A DNA stretch of 64,000 bases from Pseudomonas sp. B21-028 (GTDB taxonomy: Bacteria; Pseudomonadota; Gammaproteobacteria; Pseudomonadales; Pseudomonadaceae): contig NZ_CP087184.1 of assembly GCF_024749045.1 (NCBI RefSeq), forward strand, positions 6,014,001-6,078,000. Reading direction: 5' to 3'. Of the stretch, positions 7,271 to 18,576 are shown piece by piece; position 1 is the stretch's first letter; every line of letters begins with the position of its first letter. The notes under the pieces were generated by a model that ran no database searches, had not been told where the DNA came from, and worked only from the letters and a program-made list of their open reading frames with translations. A program made the translations under genes and the position numbers.

Positions 7271-9268
7271 TTAGTCTTCCAGCAATTCCTCAGCCTGACC
7301 CAGGATGTTTTCCAGGGTGAAGCCGAATTCCTCGAACAACGCCGGCGCAGGCGCCGATTCGCCGTAGGTGGTCATGCCGATCACGCGGCCTTCCAGGCCC
7401 ACGTACTTGTACCAGTAATCGGCATGAGCAGCCTCGATGGCGATCCGGGCGCTGACCTGCAGCGGCAATACCGACTGCTTGTAGCCGGCGTCCTGGGCAT
7501 CGAACACGCTGGTGCAAGGCATGGACACCACGCGCACGTTGCGGCCCTGCTCGGTCAGCTTGTCGTAGGCCTGGACAGCCAGGCCGACTTCGGAACCGGT
7601 GGCGATCAGGATCAGCTCAGGCTCGCCGATGCAATCCTTGAGCACATAGCCGCCACGGGCGATCTCGTCGATCTGGCCGACTTCGCGGGCCTGATGCTGC
7701 AGGTTCTGGCGAGAGAAGATCAGCGCCGACGGGCCGTCGTTGCGTTCGATGGCGTACTTCCAGGCCACCGCCGATTCCACGGCGTCGCATGGGCGCCAGG
7801 TGTCCAGGTTCGGGGTGCAACGCAGGCTCGCCAGTTGCTCGATCGGCTGGTGAGTCGGGCCGTCTTCGCCCAGACCGATGGAGTCGTGGGTGAAGACGTA
7901 GAGCACGCGCTTCTTCATCAAGGCCGACATGCGTACGGCGTTGCGGGCGTATTCCATGAACATCAGGAAGGTGGCGCCGTAAGGTACCAGGCCGCCGTGC
8001 AGCGCGACGCCGTTCATGATCGCGCTCATGCCGAACTCACGAACGCCGTAGTACATGTAATTGCCGCTGGCGTCTTCGGCGCTGACGCCCTTGCAGCCTT
8101 TCCACAGGGTCAGGTTGGAACCGGCCAGGTCGGCCGAACCGCCCAGCAGTTCCGGCAGCAATGGGCCGAAAGCGTTCAGGGTGTTCTGGCTGGCCTTGCG
8201 GCTGGCGATGGTTTCGCCCTTGGCCGCGACTTCGGCGATATAGGCCGAGGCTTTTTCGGCGAAGTCGGCCGGCAGCTCACCGCTGAGGCGACGCGCCAGT
8301 TCGTTGGCCAGCGCAGGGAATTCGGCGGAATAGGCAGCGAAACGCTGGTCCCAGTCGGCTTCGAGGGCACGACCCTTTTCCTTGGCGTCCCATTCGGCGT
8401 AGATGTCCGCCGGAATTTCGAACGGACCGTGCTCCCACTTCAACGCAGCGCGGGTCAGGGCGATTTCCTCGGCACCCAGGGGGGCGCCATGGCAGTCTTC
8501 CTTGCCTTGCTTGTTCGGCGAACCGAAACCGATGGTGGTCTTGCAGCAGATCAGGGTCGGCTGTGCGCTCTTGCGGGCCGTTTCGATGGCGGTCTTGATC
8601 TCTTCCGGATCGTGGCCGTCAACGTTGCGGATCACCAGCCAGTTGTAGGCTTCGAAACGTTTCGGCGTGTCATCGGTGAACCAGCCTTCGACTTCACCGT
8701 CGATGGAAATGCCGTTGTCGTCGTAGAACGCGATCAGCTTGTCCAGGCCCAGGGTGCCGGCCAGGGAAGCGACTTCATGGGAAATGCCTTCCATCATGCA
8801 GCCATCACCCAGGAACACGTAGGTGTGGTGATCGACAACGTCATGCCCCGGGCGGTTGAACTGCGCTGCCAGGACTTTCTCTGCCAGGGCGAAACCCACG
8901 GCATTGGCCAAGCCCTGCCCCAGTGGGCCGGTGGTGGTTTCCACGCCTGGGGTGTAACCGTATTCGGGATGGCCCGGAGTGCGGCTGTGCAATTGGCGGA
9001 AGTTCTTCAGGTCATCGATCGACAGGTCGTAGCCGGTCAGATGCAGCAGCGAGTAGATCAACATCGAGCCGTGGCCGTTGGACAGCACGAAGCGGTCACG
9101 GTCAGCGAAGGATGGATTGCTCGGGCTGTGCTTGAGGTAGTCGCGCCACAGCACTTCGGCGATATCCGCCATGCCCATCGGGGCACCTGGGTGGCCGCTG
9201 TTGGCTTTCTGCACGGCATCCATGCTGAGGGCACGAATGGCATTGGCACGCTCACGACGGCTGGGCAT
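7271..9268 (-). CDS. tktA: Transketolase
   Basis: The 665-residue thiamine-diphosphate enzyme transfers two-carbon ketol groups in the pentose phosphate pathway. Visible motifs: [19 protein letters not shown] near residue 25, the ThDP/metal motif [18 protein letters not shown] near residue 155, [17 protein letters not shown] with the catalytic region in the second half, and a C-terminal domain with [11 protein letters not shown]. The start [14 protein letters not shown] has AGGAGA 6-8 bp upstream, and the length is normal. It heads the minus-strand carbon metabolism block and diverges from the ArsR-methyltransferase gene. Confidence 0.97.
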   Translation of the reverse strand: MPSRRERANAIRALSMDAVQKANSGHPGAPMGMADIAEVLWRDYLKHSPSNPSFADRDRFVLSNGHGSMLIYSLLHLTGYDLSIDDLKNFRQLHSRTPGHPEYGYTPGVETTTGPLGQGLANAVGFALAEKVLAAQFNRPGHDVVDHHTYVFLGDGCMMEGISHEVASLAGTLGLDKLIAFYDDNGISIDGEVEGWFTDDTPKRFEAYNWLVIRNVDGHDPEEIKTAIETARKSAQPTLICCKTTIGFGSPNKQGKEDCHGAPLGAEEIALTRAALKWEHGPFEIPADIYAEWDAKEKGRALEADWDQRFAAYSAEFPALANELARRLSGELPADFAEKASAYIAEVAAKGETIASRKASQNTLNAFGPLLPELLGGSADLAGSNLTLWKGCKGVSAEDASGNYMYYGVREFGMSAIMNGVALHGGLVPYGATFLMFMEYARNAVRMSALMKKRVLYVFTHDSIGLGEDGPTHQPIEQLASLRCTPNLDTWRPCDAVESAVAWKYAIERNDGPSALIFSRQNLQHQAREVGQIDEIARGGYVLKDCIGEPELILIATGSEVGLAVQAYDKLTEQGRNVRVVSMPCTSVFDAQDAGYKQSVLPLQVSARIAIEAAHADYWYKYVGLEGRVIGMTTYGESAPAPALFEEFGFTLENILGQAEELLED

Positions 9269-9460
9269 CGCTGATCTCCTGGGTTTGAATAACGAAACTG
9301 AAAAAAGGCGTGCATTTTCCCTCACCCACCCGCCCGGGGCAATGACAGATAGTCATCCAGAGCAGTTTTTCCGGTGGATAAAGTCGCTTTCGCCAGGTGA
9401 AACCTTTCCGCTGATGGTTTGTAGAGTAAAGCCCGTTTCAGGAAGTGCCATTTATCGAGC

Positions 9461-9482
9461 AATATCAAAACTTTTTGATATT
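9461..9482. promoter_or_regulatory. Perfect palindromic operator upstream of the ArsR-methyltransferase/metK pair
   Basis: Arms AATATCAAAA (9461-9470) and TTTTGATATT (9473-9482) form a perfect 10-bp inverted repeat with spacer CT, 41 bp before the regulator start. ArsR-family dimers bind sites of this kind. It lies between divergent tkt and the regulator, so either promoter could be affected; autoregulation and control of metK are most likely. Confidence 0.7.
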
Positions 9483-9523
9483 GACCTTGCGATGATCCAG
9501 ACCCATCACTAGACTGCCGCCCT

Positions 9524-10519
9524 ATGAACTTACGCGTGCCGTCCATTCGCCATGAAGACAGCGATGAGCTGGCGGCCCTTTGCAAGGCCGGCGGCGATCC
9601 GCTGCGGCTCAATGTATTGCGGGCCCTGGCCAACGATTCCTTCGGCGTACTGGAACTGGCGCAGATCTTCGGCATCGGCCAGTCCGGCATGAGCCATCAC
9701 CTCAAGGTCCTGGCCCAGGCCGACCTGGTGGCAACCCGCCGCGAAGGCAACGCCATTTTCTATCGCCGCGCCCTGCCCCACACCGAACTGTTGGGTGGCA
9801 AGTTGCACGCGGCATTGCTGGACGAAGTGGACGAACTCGATCTACCGACGGATGTGCAGGCGCGTATCGCCCAGGTGCATGGGCAACGGGCCGCCGCCAG
9901 CCAGGACTTTTTCGCACGGGTAGCAGAAAAATTCCGGGCCCAGCAGGACCTGATCGCGGGACTGCCGCAATACCGCGAGAGCGTCGTGGCGCTGCTCGAC
10001 AAGCTGAGCTTCGAGCCTGCCGCCACCGCCATTGAAGTCGGCCCTGGCGACGGTGCTTTCCTGCCAGAACTGGCGCGGCGCTTCAGCCAGGTGACAGCGC
10101 TGGACAACAGCCCGGCCATGCTCGAACTGGCGCGCCAGGTGTGCGAACGCGAAAAGCTGACTCATGTCAGCCTGCAACTGGCCGATGCCTTGGCGGGTGT
10201 GAACCTGCAGGCCGATTGCGTTGTATTGAACATGGTACTGCACCATTTCGCCGCACCGGCCGATGCGCTCAGGCACATGGCCGGCCTGCTGCAACCAGGC
10301 GGTAGCCTGTTGGTGACAGAGTTATGCAGCCACAACCAGAGTTGGGCCAGGGAGGCCTGCGGTGATCTCTGGTTGGGGTTTGAACAGGACGATCTGGCCC
10401 GTTGGGCCACCGCTGCGGGCCTCGTGCCCGGGGAAAGCCTCTATGTAGGCTTACGTAATGGTTTCCAGATCCAGGTTCGCCACTTTCAGCGACCGGCTGG
10501 CGACACTCACCATCGGTAA
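9524..10519 (+). CDS. ArsR-family regulator fused to a SAM-dependent methyltransferase domain
   Basis: The 331-residue protein has two domains. Residues 12-95 form an ArsR winged helix (LRLNVLRALANDSFGVLELAQIFGIGQSGMSHHLKVLAQADLV, with no metal-binding CxC). Residues 130-330 form a class I methyltransferase fold with motif I EVGPGDGAFLPELA near residue 172 and motif II TALDNSPAMLELA. It lies 19 bp upstream of metK, as PA0547 does in P. aeruginosa. ArsR-type regulators controlling methionine/SAM recycling (SahR group) are known in Proteobacteria, so this protein probably senses SAM or SAH through its methyltransferase domain and acts at the 9461-9482 palindrome. Whether it retains catalysis is unknown. 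Confidence 0.88.
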   Translation: MNLRVPSIRHEDSDELAALCKAGGDPLRLNVLRALANDSFGVLELAQIFGIGQSGMSHHLKVLAQADLVATRREGNAIFYRRALPHTELLGGKLHAALLDEVDELDLPTDVQARIAQVHGQRAAASQDFFARVAEKFRAQQDLIAGLPQYRESVVALLDKLSFEPAATAIEVGPGDGAFLPELARRFSQVTALDNSPAMLELARQVCEREKLTHVSLQLADALAGVNLQADCVVLNMVLHHFAAPADALRHMAGLLQPGGSLLVTELCSHNQSWAREACGDLWLGFEQDDLARWATAAGLVPGESLYVGLRNGFQIQVRHFQRPAGDTHHR

Positions 10520-10538
10520 CTTGTAGGAAAACATCGAG

Positions 10539-11729
10539 ATGAGCGAATACTCCCTTTTCACCTCCGAGTCCGTGTCTGAAGGGCATCCGGACAAAATCGC
10601 CGACCAGATTTCTGATGCGGTGCTGGACGCCATCATTGCTGAAGACAAGTTCGCCCGCGTGGCGTGCGAGACTCTGGTGAAAACGGGCGTGGCGATCATC
10701 GCCGGCGAAGTCACCACCTCGGCCTGGGTCGACCTGGAACAGATCGTCCGCGACGTCATCCTGGGTATCGGCTACAACAGCTCCGACGTCGGCTTCGACG
10801 GCGCGACCTGCGGCGTGATGAACATCATCGGCAAGCAATCGGTGGACATCGCCCAAGGCGTTGACCGCAGCAAGCCGGAAGACCAGGGCGCCGGCGACCA
10901 GGGCCTGATGTTCGGTTATGCCAGCAACGAAACCGACGTGCTGATGCCAGCGCCGATCACCTTCTCGCACCAACTGGTGCAGCGTCAGGCCGAAGCCCGC
11001 AAGTCCGGCCTGCTGCCGTGGCTGCGTCCGGATGCCAAGTCCCAGGTCACCTGCCGTTACGAAAACGGCAAGGTGGTGGGTATCGACGCCATCGTATTGT
11101 CGACCCAACACAACCCTGAAGTTTCCTACAAAGACCTGCGCGAAGGCGTGATGGAGCTGATCGTCAAGCACGTGCTGCCTGCCGAACTGCTGAACAAGGA
11201 CACCCAGTTCCACATCAACCCGACCGGCAACTTCATCATCGGTGGCCCGGTAGGCGACTGCGGCCTGACCGGCCGCAAGATCATCGTCGACAGCTACGGC
11301 GGCATGGCCCGTCACGGCGGTGGCGCATTCTCCGGCAAGGATCCATCGAAGGTTGACCGCTCGGCGGCCTACGCCGGCCGCTATGTGGCCAAGAACATCG
11401 TCGCCGCTGGCCTGGCCGAGCGCTGCGAGATCCAGGTTTCCTACGCCATCGGCGTTGCCCAGCCTACGTCGATCTCCCTGAATACCTTCGGCACCGGCAA
11501 GATCAGCGACGACAAGATCATCAAACTGGTTCGTGAAGTGTTCGACCTGCGTCCATACGCCATCACCACCATGCTCGACCTGCTGCACCCGATGTACCAG
11601 GAAACCGCAGCCTATGGCCACTTCGGTCGTACGCCGCAAACCAAGACCGTCGGTGGCGACACGTTCACCACCTTTACCTGGGAAAAAACCGACCGCGCCG
11701 ACGCCCTGCGCGCCGCTGCCGGCCTGTAA
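10539..11729 (+). CDS. metK: S-adenosylmethionine synthetase
   Basis: The 396-residue enzyme makes SAM from methionine and ATP. Diagnostic segments are [18 protein letters not shown] at the N terminus, [12 protein letters not shown] near residue 117, and [20 protein letters not shown] near residue 262, which carries phosphate-binding residues. Length and start are normal. The gene follows the ArsR-methyltransferase regulator by 19 bp and is probably transcribed with it. A strong terminator follows. With ahcY and metF elsewhere in the window it forms the activated-methyl cycle. Confidence 0.97.
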   Translation: MSEYSLFTSESVSEGHPDKIADQISDAVLDAIIAEDKFARVACETLVKTGVAIIAGEVTTSAWVDLEQIVRDVILGIGYNSSDVGFDGATCGVMNIIGKQSVDIAQGVDRSKPEDQGAGDQGLMFGYASNETDVLMPAPITFSHQLVQRQAEARKSGLLPWLRPDAKSQVTCRYENGKVVGIDAIVLSTQHNPEVSYKDLREGVMELIVKHVLPAELLNKDTQFHINPTGNFIIGGPVGDCGLTGRKIIVDSYGGMARHGGGAFSGKDPSKVDRSAAYAGRYVAKNIVAAGLAERCEIQVSYAIGVAQPTSISLNTFGTGKISDDKIIKLVREVFDLRPYAITTMLDLLHPMYQETAAYGHFGRTPQTKTVGGDTFTTFTWEKTDRADALRAAAGL

Positions 11730-11743
11730 TACCTGCTGTCATG

Positions 11744-11780
11744 AAAAAGCCCCTGGCGACTTGGTCGCCAGGGGCTTTTT
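11744..11780 (+). terminator. Rho-independent terminator after metK
   Basis: AAAAAGCCCCTGGCGAC pairs perfectly with GTCGCCAGGGGCTTTTT across a TTG loop, 14 bp after the metK stop. The flanking A/T runs make it usable in both directions. Confidence 0.9.
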
Positions 11781-11808
11781 CATGTTTGGTATCAACTGAC
11801 ACACCGCG

Positions 11809-11844
11809 TTTTGTGGCGAGGGGATTTATCCCCTCGCCACAAAA
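11809..11844. repeat. Compact perfect inverted repeat (GTGGCGAGGGG class)
   Basis: TTTTGTGGCGAGGGGA and TCCCCTCGCCACAAAA are 16-bp perfect arms separated by TTTA. This is a minimal form of the longer dispersed repeat and may add terminator function between convergent metK and the LysE gene. Confidence 0.8.
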
Positions 11845-11856
11845 GCCAGCAGACCT

Positions 11857-12477
11857 TCAGGAACGCCGCGCCACCAGCAGGAACGAAGCCGCGCTCGCCA
11901 GCAGGCCTGCACACATCCGGTTGAACAAGCGCTTGCCGCTGGGTTGGGCAAACAGCTTTCGCGCATAGATGCCCATGTAGCAATACAGCCCGATGGCAAT
12001 GCACTCCAACGCCAGGAACAACCCGCCCAGCACGGCGAATTGCTGGGTGACGGTACCCGAGCGGTCAACGAACTGCGGCAGAAACGCGGTAAACAAAAGG
12101 ATTGCCTTGGGATTACCGATTGCCACCAGGAATTCCTGGCGCGCCAATTGCCCCATGCCCTTCGCCCCCATCGCGGCTTCGCTACCGGCCTCGGGTCGGG
12201 CCCGCCATAGCTGCACGGCGAGGTAGAACAGATACCCGGCCCCCACGAGCTTGATCCCCAGGAACAACAACTCCGAGGTATGCAGCACGGCCGTCAGCCC
12301 CACCGCTGCCAAGGCAATCATGATGGCGAACGCCAGCAGCCGACCAATGCCGCCACTGCACGCCCGGACGAAGCCGTAACGCGAGGCGTTGCTGATAGAC
12401 AACAGGTTATTCGGGCCTGGCGCCATGTTCAGGGCGAAACAGGCCGGAATGAAAACCGCGAGTGTCGTCAGGTCCAT
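11857..12477 (-). CDS. LysE/RhtB-family amino-acid exporter
   Basis: This is a 206-residue inner-membrane protein with five to six predicted helices. The family signature lies at the N terminus: CFALNMAPGPNNLLSISNASRYG (residues 12-34) contains the conserved GPN turn. A charged cytoplasmic loop (RARPEAGSEAAMGAKGMG) and the helix LVAIGNPKAILLFTAFLPQF with the conserved NPK follow. Members export amino acids or homoserine lactones by proton antiport; the substrate cannot be told. AGGAG lies 9 bp upstream of the ATG at 12477. It is monocistronic and convergent with metK. Confidence 0.9.
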   Translation of the reverse strand: MDLTTLAVFIPACFALNMAPGPNNLLSISNASRYGFVRACSGGIGRLLAFAIMIALAAVGLTAVLHTSELLFLGIKLVGAGYLFYLAVQLWRARPEAGSEAAMGAKGMGQLARQEFLVAIGNPKAILLFTAFLPQFVDRSGTVTQQFAVLGGLFLALECIAIGLYCYMGIYARKLFAQPSGKRLFNRMCAGLLASAASFLLVARRS

Positions 12478-12652
12478 CGGGTGCACTCCTGGCTGCGTGG
12501 ATCGGGAACTCCATTCTGCGCCGGCCAGCAACGGGTTCAAGAGACAGTTGCGCGATCAAATCGCGTCCCACTGTACCGCCACAGCAATGCCATCAGTCTT
12601 CGGCAAAATCCGGTAACCATCCAGCCCTCGCCTCCTCCGCGTCAGTGACTAG

Positions 12653-14359
<1,707 letters not shown>

Positions 14360-14448
14360 CATTGTCCCGCGCAGTTGAACCCAAGGGGCGAACGTGCGTT
14401 CCAACAGCGCATCTGGACCGACCGCTCGCGAGCTTTTACGGAGTTGCT

Positions 14449-14844
14449 ATGAATTTCCTGCCCCCTTTTGCCTTGCTGGTCTTATGCGCCACCCTGGCCG
14501 CGCCCTTGATGGCGGACGAGCAAACCCCGGAGCTTACCGGCTGCGCAGCCAAGCGCCAGGGCATCATCAATCAGATCGAACTGGCCAAGTCCCGCGGCAA
14601 TGCGGACCAGCAGGCAGGCCTGGAAACCGCCCTGAATGAAGTCACCACCCATTGCACCGACGCGTCCTTGCGCAAGGAGCGTGAAACCAAGGTGCTCGAT
14701 GCCAAGCACGAAGTCAGCCGCCGCCAGGCCGACCTGGAAAAAGCCATGAAAAAAGGCGACCCCGAGCGGATCAACAAGCGCAAGGACAAGCTGGCAGCTT
14801 CCCGCAAGGAACTGCAGGAAGCAGTGGATGAGTTGGATAAATAA
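14449..14844 (+). CDS. DUF1090 family periplasmic protein (YqjC-like)
   Basis: The 131-residue precursor has a Sec signal (MNFLPPFALLVLCATLAAPLMA). The mature protein contains two Cys residues (GCAAKRQGI and THCTDA), a set conserved in YqjC/DUF1090, and a highly charged C-terminal half (KERETKVLDAKHEVSRRQADLEKA) predicted as a long coiled coil. The spacing CAAKRQGI...QIELAKSRGN is typical of the family. The function is unknown. GGAG precedes the chosen ATG; a longer frame beginning at 14362 lacks a signal peptide. A degenerate repeat follows. Confidence 0.85.
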   Translation: MNFLPPFALLVLCATLAAPLMADEQTPELTGCAAKRQGIINQIELAKSRGNADQQAGLETALNEVTTHCTDASLRKERETKVLDAKHEVSRRQADLEKAMKKGDPERINKRKDKLAASRKELQEAVDELDK

Positions 14845-14847
14845 GCG

Positions 14848-14930
14848 GCAAGTTTCGAGCTACAAGCTTCAAGTAACGGCGGACCGCGAGCCCTTTACTT
14901 GCAGCGTGTAGCTGGCAACTTGAAGTTGTC
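14848..14930. repeat. Degenerate inverted repeat, AGCTTGCAGCTTGAAGCTT class
   Basis: Imperfect copies of the units GAGCTACAAGCTTCAAG and AGCTGGCAACTTGAAG lie in opposite orientation between convergent genes. The same class is found at 21740 and 57188. Confidence 0.55.
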
Positions 14931-14935
14931 CCACC

Positions 14936-15385
14936 TCAATGGTCCCGAAATTCCTTATGACAGGCACTGCACGCATCCTCGACCTTCTGCACCGCCGGCC
15001 CCAGGTAACTGGCGCTGTAGGGCTGGACCTTGCTGGCCACCACCAACTCCCCGGTGGCCGCTTCAAGGCTGTGTGCCAGTTCCTGGAACCGCGCCTGTTT
15101 CTGCCAGACTTCATCCCGGGCGCTGGTGTGGTCCTGCTCGCGTACTGGCGGGAAGTGTTTCCACGGTTCGCGGGACAGCTGGTCAAGCTGCACGGCACCC
15201 TCGGCGAAGCGGGCACCGTCGAACGGGACCCGGCCACGCAACATGCCGCCCAGCTCTTCATTGGTCTTGAGCATCTGCTTGAAAATCGCCTTGCGCTGGC
15301 CCAGCGGCGAGTTGGGATCGACACCGCCGCAGGCGGACAACATCAGGCAGGCCAGCATAACCATGGAAAATCGTTTTACAAACAT
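14936..15385 (-). CDS. Cytochrome c' family lipoprotein
   Basis: The 149-residue precursor has a lipoprotein-type signal (MFVKRFSMVMLACLMLSAC, Cys 19). The mature part is helical and ends with CSACHKEFRDH, a CxxCH haem-binding motif at the extreme C terminus, as in class II cytochromes c (cytochrome c'). Its role may be NO binding or electron transfer in the periplasm. The start at 15385 gives the lipoprotein signal; an upstream in-frame start adds a tail that hides it. It is divergent from mltA. Confidence 0.85.
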   Translation of the reverse strand: MFVKRFSMVMLACLMLSACGGVDPNSPLGQRKAIFKQMLKTNEELGGMLRGRVPFDGARFAEGAVQLDQLSREPWKHFPPVREQDHTSARDEVWQKQARFQELAHSLEAATGELVVASKVQPYSASYLGPAVQKVEDACSACHKEFRDH

Positions 15386-15510
15386 CTTGGCCTCGGGACA
15401 GGAAACGGCGGTTAGTATCCTCGGGTCATCGGTAAAGACCAATGGCCCTATTCACAATACGGGTTGTTCGAATGCCTGACAGCGTTCGAACGACTGCAAG
15501 GAAAAATTTC

Positions 15511-16698
15511 ATGAACAGCCGCTTCAAGACCTGGCACAAAGGCCTGGCATTGACCCTACCGCTGATCGCGCTGCTATCCGGCTGCAATCGCGGTGAAAAG
15601 GTCGAAGAGCCCCAGACCCATGCGCTCGCCACTTATGTCAGCGCCCCCTGGGAAGCGCTGCCAGCGGTTTCCGATGAAGACCTGCTGGCCGGTTTCGGCT
15701 CCTGGCGCAGCGCCTGCACCCGGCTCAAGGCCGACGCGACCTGGGGAGCCACCTGTGCGGCGGCGGCCAATGTGCCGCAGAGCGCTCCCGCCGTGCGCAA
15801 CTTCCTGAAACAGAACCTGGACGTCTACGGTCTGCGTTCGGGAGACAACAGCCCCAATGGCCTGATCACCGGTTATTACGAACCGGTCTACCCGGGCAGC
15901 CTCACCCAGACCGCCAGCGCCAACATCCCGGTGTACGGCGTACCGGACGACATGATCATCGTGGCGCTGGACAGCCTCTACCCCGAGCTCAAGGGCAAGC
16001 GCCTGCGCGGTCGCCTCGAAGGCCGGGTGCTCAAGCCCTACGACGACGCAGCCACTATCGAGACCAACGGCGTGAAGGCGCCCGTGATCGCCTGGCTGAC
16101 GGACCCGATGAACCTGCAATTCCTGCAGATCCAGGGCTCGGGCCGCATTCGGCTCGATGACGGTCGCCAGTTGCGCATCGGCTATGCCGACCAGAACGGC
16201 CACCCTTACCGGCCAATCGGACGCTGGCTGGTCGAACAGGGCGAGCTGAAGAAAGAAGACGTGACCATGGGCACCATCAGTGCCTGGGCCAAGGCCCATC
16301 CGACACGGATCCCCGAACTGCTGGGCAGCAACCCCAGCTATGTGTTTTTCAACCGCAACCCCGACAGCAACGAAGGCCCCCGGGGCTCGTTGAATGTGCC
16401 GCTGACCGCCGGCTATAGCGTGGCCGTGGACCGCAAGGTCATCCCGCTGGGCAGCCTGCTATGGCTCTCCACTACCCGCCCCGATGGCAGCGCATTGAAC
16501 CGACCGGTAGCGGCCCAGGACACCGGCGGCGCCATTGCCGGTGAAGTACGAGCGGACCTGTTCTGGGGCACCGGCGATGCCGCCGGTCAACTGGCCGGGG
16601 ACATGAAGCAACAGGGGCAGATCTGGATGTTGTGGCCCAAGGGCATGACGTTGCCGCAAGTGCCACAGGTGGCGAATGCCGTCACCGCCAATCCCTGA
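15511..16698 (+). CDS. mltA: Membrane-bound lytic murein transglycosylase A
   Basis: The 395-residue lipoprotein (lipobox LLSGC) cleaves peptidoglycan glycan strands to 1,6-anhydromuropeptides from the inner face of the outer membrane. The MltA domain is recognisable by GLITGYYEPVYPGS near residue 125 and LQFLQIQGSGRIRL, and the C-terminal 3D domain by VAAQDTGGAIAGEVRADLFWGTGDAAG, whose Asp (AQDTGG) is the catalytic acid. AAGGAAAA lies 8 bp before the ATG. The longer frame from 15442 would bury the lipoprotein signal. It is monocistronic. Confidence 0.95.
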   Translation: MNSRFKTWHKGLALTLPLIALLSGCNRGEKVEEPQTHALATYVSAPWEALPAVSDEDLLAGFGSWRSACTRLKADATWGATCAAAANVPQSAPAVRNFLKQNLDVYGLRSGDNSPNGLITGYYEPVYPGSLTQTASANIPVYGVPDDMIIVALDSLYPELKGKRLRGRLEGRVLKPYDDAATIETNGVKAPVIAWLTDPMNLQFLQIQGSGRIRLDDGRQLRIGYADQNGHPYRPIGRWLVEQGELKKEDVTMGTISAWAKAHPTRIPELLGSNPSYVFFNRNPDSNEGPRGSLNVPLTAGYSVAVDRKVIPLGSLLWLSTTRPDGSALNRPVAAQDTGGAIAGEVRADLFWGTGDAAGQLAGDMKQQGQIWMLWPKGMTLPQVPQVANAVTANP

Positions 16699-16721
16699 GA
16701 GATGTGTTGTCTGTACCGGCC

Positions 16722-16800
16722 TCTTCGCGAGCAAGCCCGCTCCCACATTTGATTCGTGAACGACACAGAGCCAGTGTGGGCGCGGGCTTGCTCGCGAAGG
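16722..16800. repeat. REPIN, CTTCGCGAGCAAGCCCGCTCCCAC variant
   Basis: Two inverted REP units flank a loop of about 30 bp between mltA and the MAPEG gene. The TTCGCGAGCAAGC variant is distinct from the more common CTATCGCGAGCAGGC form. Confidence 0.8.
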
Positions 16801-16835
16801 GGGCCAGCACGGCCCCCAGGATTCAACAACCAGAC

Positions 16836-17219
16836 TCAGACAGAAACACAGAATAAACTGACGACCAGCCCCGCCCCCACGAACCACACCAGTGAACGCA
16901 GAATGGCCCAGTCCGCCAGGTAGCAAATGATGTACAGCAGGCGGCTGGTGATGAACAGCACCGCCAGCACGTTGATGGTCACCAGCTCGGCATTGCCGGC
17001 CAGGTGCGCCACGATCACTGCGGCAGCGAACGCCGGGGCAATTTCAAAGCTGTTGAGCTGCGCGGCATACGCGCGCCGGGGAAAGCCCTCGAGCGTCTCC
17101 AGGAAGTCCCGAGGATCGTGGTTGTCTTGCAGCCGGTATCGTCCACCGATCTTGGCGATGGCGATACACAGGTAAGGCAGGATGATCGCGATCAAAATAC
17201 ACCACAGGGCAACCGTCAT
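16836..17219 (-). CDS. MAPEG family membrane protein
   Basis: The 127-residue protein has four predicted transmembrane helices: residues 1-24, about 57-75, 78-95 and 105-127. The family signature is visible after the first helix: RRAYAAQLNSFEIAPAFAAAVI (Arg, Ala-x-x-Asn, Glu), as in membrane-associated eicosanoid/glutathione metabolism proteins. Bacterial short MAPEG proteins are mostly uncharacterised; some are glutathione transferases or peroxidases. The next minus-strand gene upstream is the EamA transporter, 52 bp away, so they may be co-transcribed. Confidence 0.88.
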   Translation of the reverse strand: MTVALWCILIAIILPYLCIAIAKIGGRYRLQDNHDPRDFLETLEGFPRRAYAAQLNSFEIAPAFAAAVIVAHLAGNAELVTINVLAVLFITSRLLYIICYLADWAILRSLVWFVGAGLVVSLFCVSV

Positions 17220-17271
17220 GACGCAGTTCCTTCTTTGAGTTTCATAGGGGAATCGAGAATCGGGGAGTCGC

Positions 17272-18105
17272 TCAGAATTTCATCACCAGCATGCCAATCA
17301 GCACTAGCCCGCAGGCTAAGAGCCGCGGCCGACCGAAAGGTTCTTTCAGGTAGCGCATACCGAACAGCACCACCAGGATCACACTGATCTCCCGCAGCGC
17401 CGCCGCCTCGGCAATTGACCCCAACTGCATGGCCCAGAGCACCAGGGCGTAGCTGAACAGGACGCAGAGCCCGACCGCCAACCCAAGCCGCCACTGTTCG
17501 CGCCAGAACCGCACGAAGGCCGGTCGCTTGCTCACCACGGCCAACAGCGGGAATGGCCAGGCGCAGAACAGCGTGATCCAGACCAGGTAGTCCAGCGGAT
17601 GGGACCATCGCCGCAGGGCCTGGCCATCGATGTAGGTGTAGCAGCCGATACACAGACCAATCAGCACCACCACCGGCAGCATCGACCAGGGCAATCGCTC
17701 GCCGCCCCCACCCTGCCACAACAGGCACAGCATGCCGAACGGGATCAGCAAAATGCCGAGAGTCTGTTGAGTCGTCAACACTTCGCCGGCAAAGATCAGC
17801 GTCAGGGCCAATACCACCAGCGGCGACAAGCCGCGCATCAACGGATAGACCAACCCCAGGTCCCCGACCCGATACGCCTGGATCAGCAGATAGCGATACA
17901 ACAACTCAAAGGCCGCCGACGCCAGGATCCACGGCCAGATGTCCATCGGCGGCAGCGCCACGAAGCCCAGGGCCGACACGGCGAACAGCAGCGCGACGCT
18001 GTCCATGCACGCGACCACCAGAAGACGCTCGCCGCTGAATTTGATCAACGTATTCCAGGCGGCATGCAGCAGCGCAGCCACCAGCACCAAGGCCGTTGCA
18101 AGCAC
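17272..18105 (-). CDS. EamA/DMT-superfamily transporter
   Basis: This 277-residue inner-membrane protein has about ten predicted helices in two tandem EamA halves. The first half begins LVAALLHAAWNTLIKF and contains YPLMRGLSPLVVLALTLIF, the conserved DMT segment; the second begins MLPVVVLIGLCIGCYTYIDG and ends with ALREISVILVVLFGMRYLKEPFG, the corresponding motif. Members export metabolites, amino acids or drugs; the substrate is unknown. The start MLATALVLVAALLH is at a helix beginning as usual. The downstream MAPEG gene is close. Confidence 0.88.
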   Translation of the reverse strand: MLATALVLVAALLHAAWNTLIKFSGERLLVVACMDSVALLFAVSALGFVALPPMDIWPWILASAAFELLYRYLLIQAYRVGDLGLVYPLMRGLSPLVVLALTLIFAGEVLTTQQTLGILLIPFGMLCLLWQGGGGERLPWSMLPVVVLIGLCIGCYTYIDGQALRRWSHPLDYLVWITLFCAWPFPLLAVVSKRPAFVRFWREQWRLGLAVGLCVLFSYALVLWAMQLGSIAEAAALREISVILVVLFGMRYLKEPFGRPRLLACGLVLIGMLVMKF

Positions 18106-18126
18106 GGCACACTCCTTATCCCGTCC

Positions 18127-18214
18127 GTAGGAGCTGCCGAAGGCTGCGATCTTTTGATCTTTCGCTCAAGACTCAAGCGGCAGTGGAAAGATCCCAGCCT
18201 TCGGCAGCTCCTAC
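18127..18214. repeat. Inverted repeat, GTAGGAGCTGCCGAAGGCTG class
   Basis: Perfect 20-bp arms GTAGGAGCTGCCGAAGGCTG (18127-18146) and its inverse (18195-18214) surround a loop of 48 bp that itself contains GATCTTTTGATC. The class differs from the REP and GTGGCGAGGGG classes. Confidence 0.85.
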
Positions 18215-18354
18215 CAGTCAACCGGGTGATGAATTTTCCGCGATCCGTTCGCAGCTGTTTATAGTGCAAACGACCACGCCCGCATTCAGTTGCGCATAAG
18301 CCAGTTCCAATAATTCTGCCGTCGCCCCCTTTTCATTCAAGCCAGGGCCACGGC

Positions 18355-18576
18355 ATGCGTATGCCTGGTCAGAGCGTCAAGACTACAGACAGAGCCCCTG
18401 CGCATGCCACTCGCTTTGCTTTGCTTGCCTTGGCCGTTGCCGCTTTCGGTATCGGCTCCGTGGTGGCGACCAGGCTGGTGGCCCCGAACAAACGCGCCCA
18501 GGCCATCGCCATGATGTTCACCGGCCTGATTCATCACCAACGTCGCCTGGGTGTTCCGGCGGGTGCGACTGATTAG
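18355..18576 (+). CDS. Possible small membrane protein (uncertain)
   Basis: The frame encodes 73 residues with one hydrophobic segment (FALLALAVAAFGIGSVVATRLVA) after a polar N terminus. It overlaps the C-terminal end of the minus-strand FNT gene by 59 bp, has no strong Shine-Dalgarno and no recognised family. Synonymous positions are GC-rich, as expected for a real gene, but chance frames in GC-rich DNA look similar. Confidence 0.25.
   Translation: MRMPGQSVKTTDRAPAHATRFALLALAVAAFGIGSVVATRLVAPNKRAQAIAMMFTGLIHHQRRLGVPAGATD

Noticed and set aside
7187..9274. Long plus-strand open frame antisense to tkt
   Set aside because: The transketolase frame has all cofactor motifs; the antisense frame is a product of GC-rich codons.
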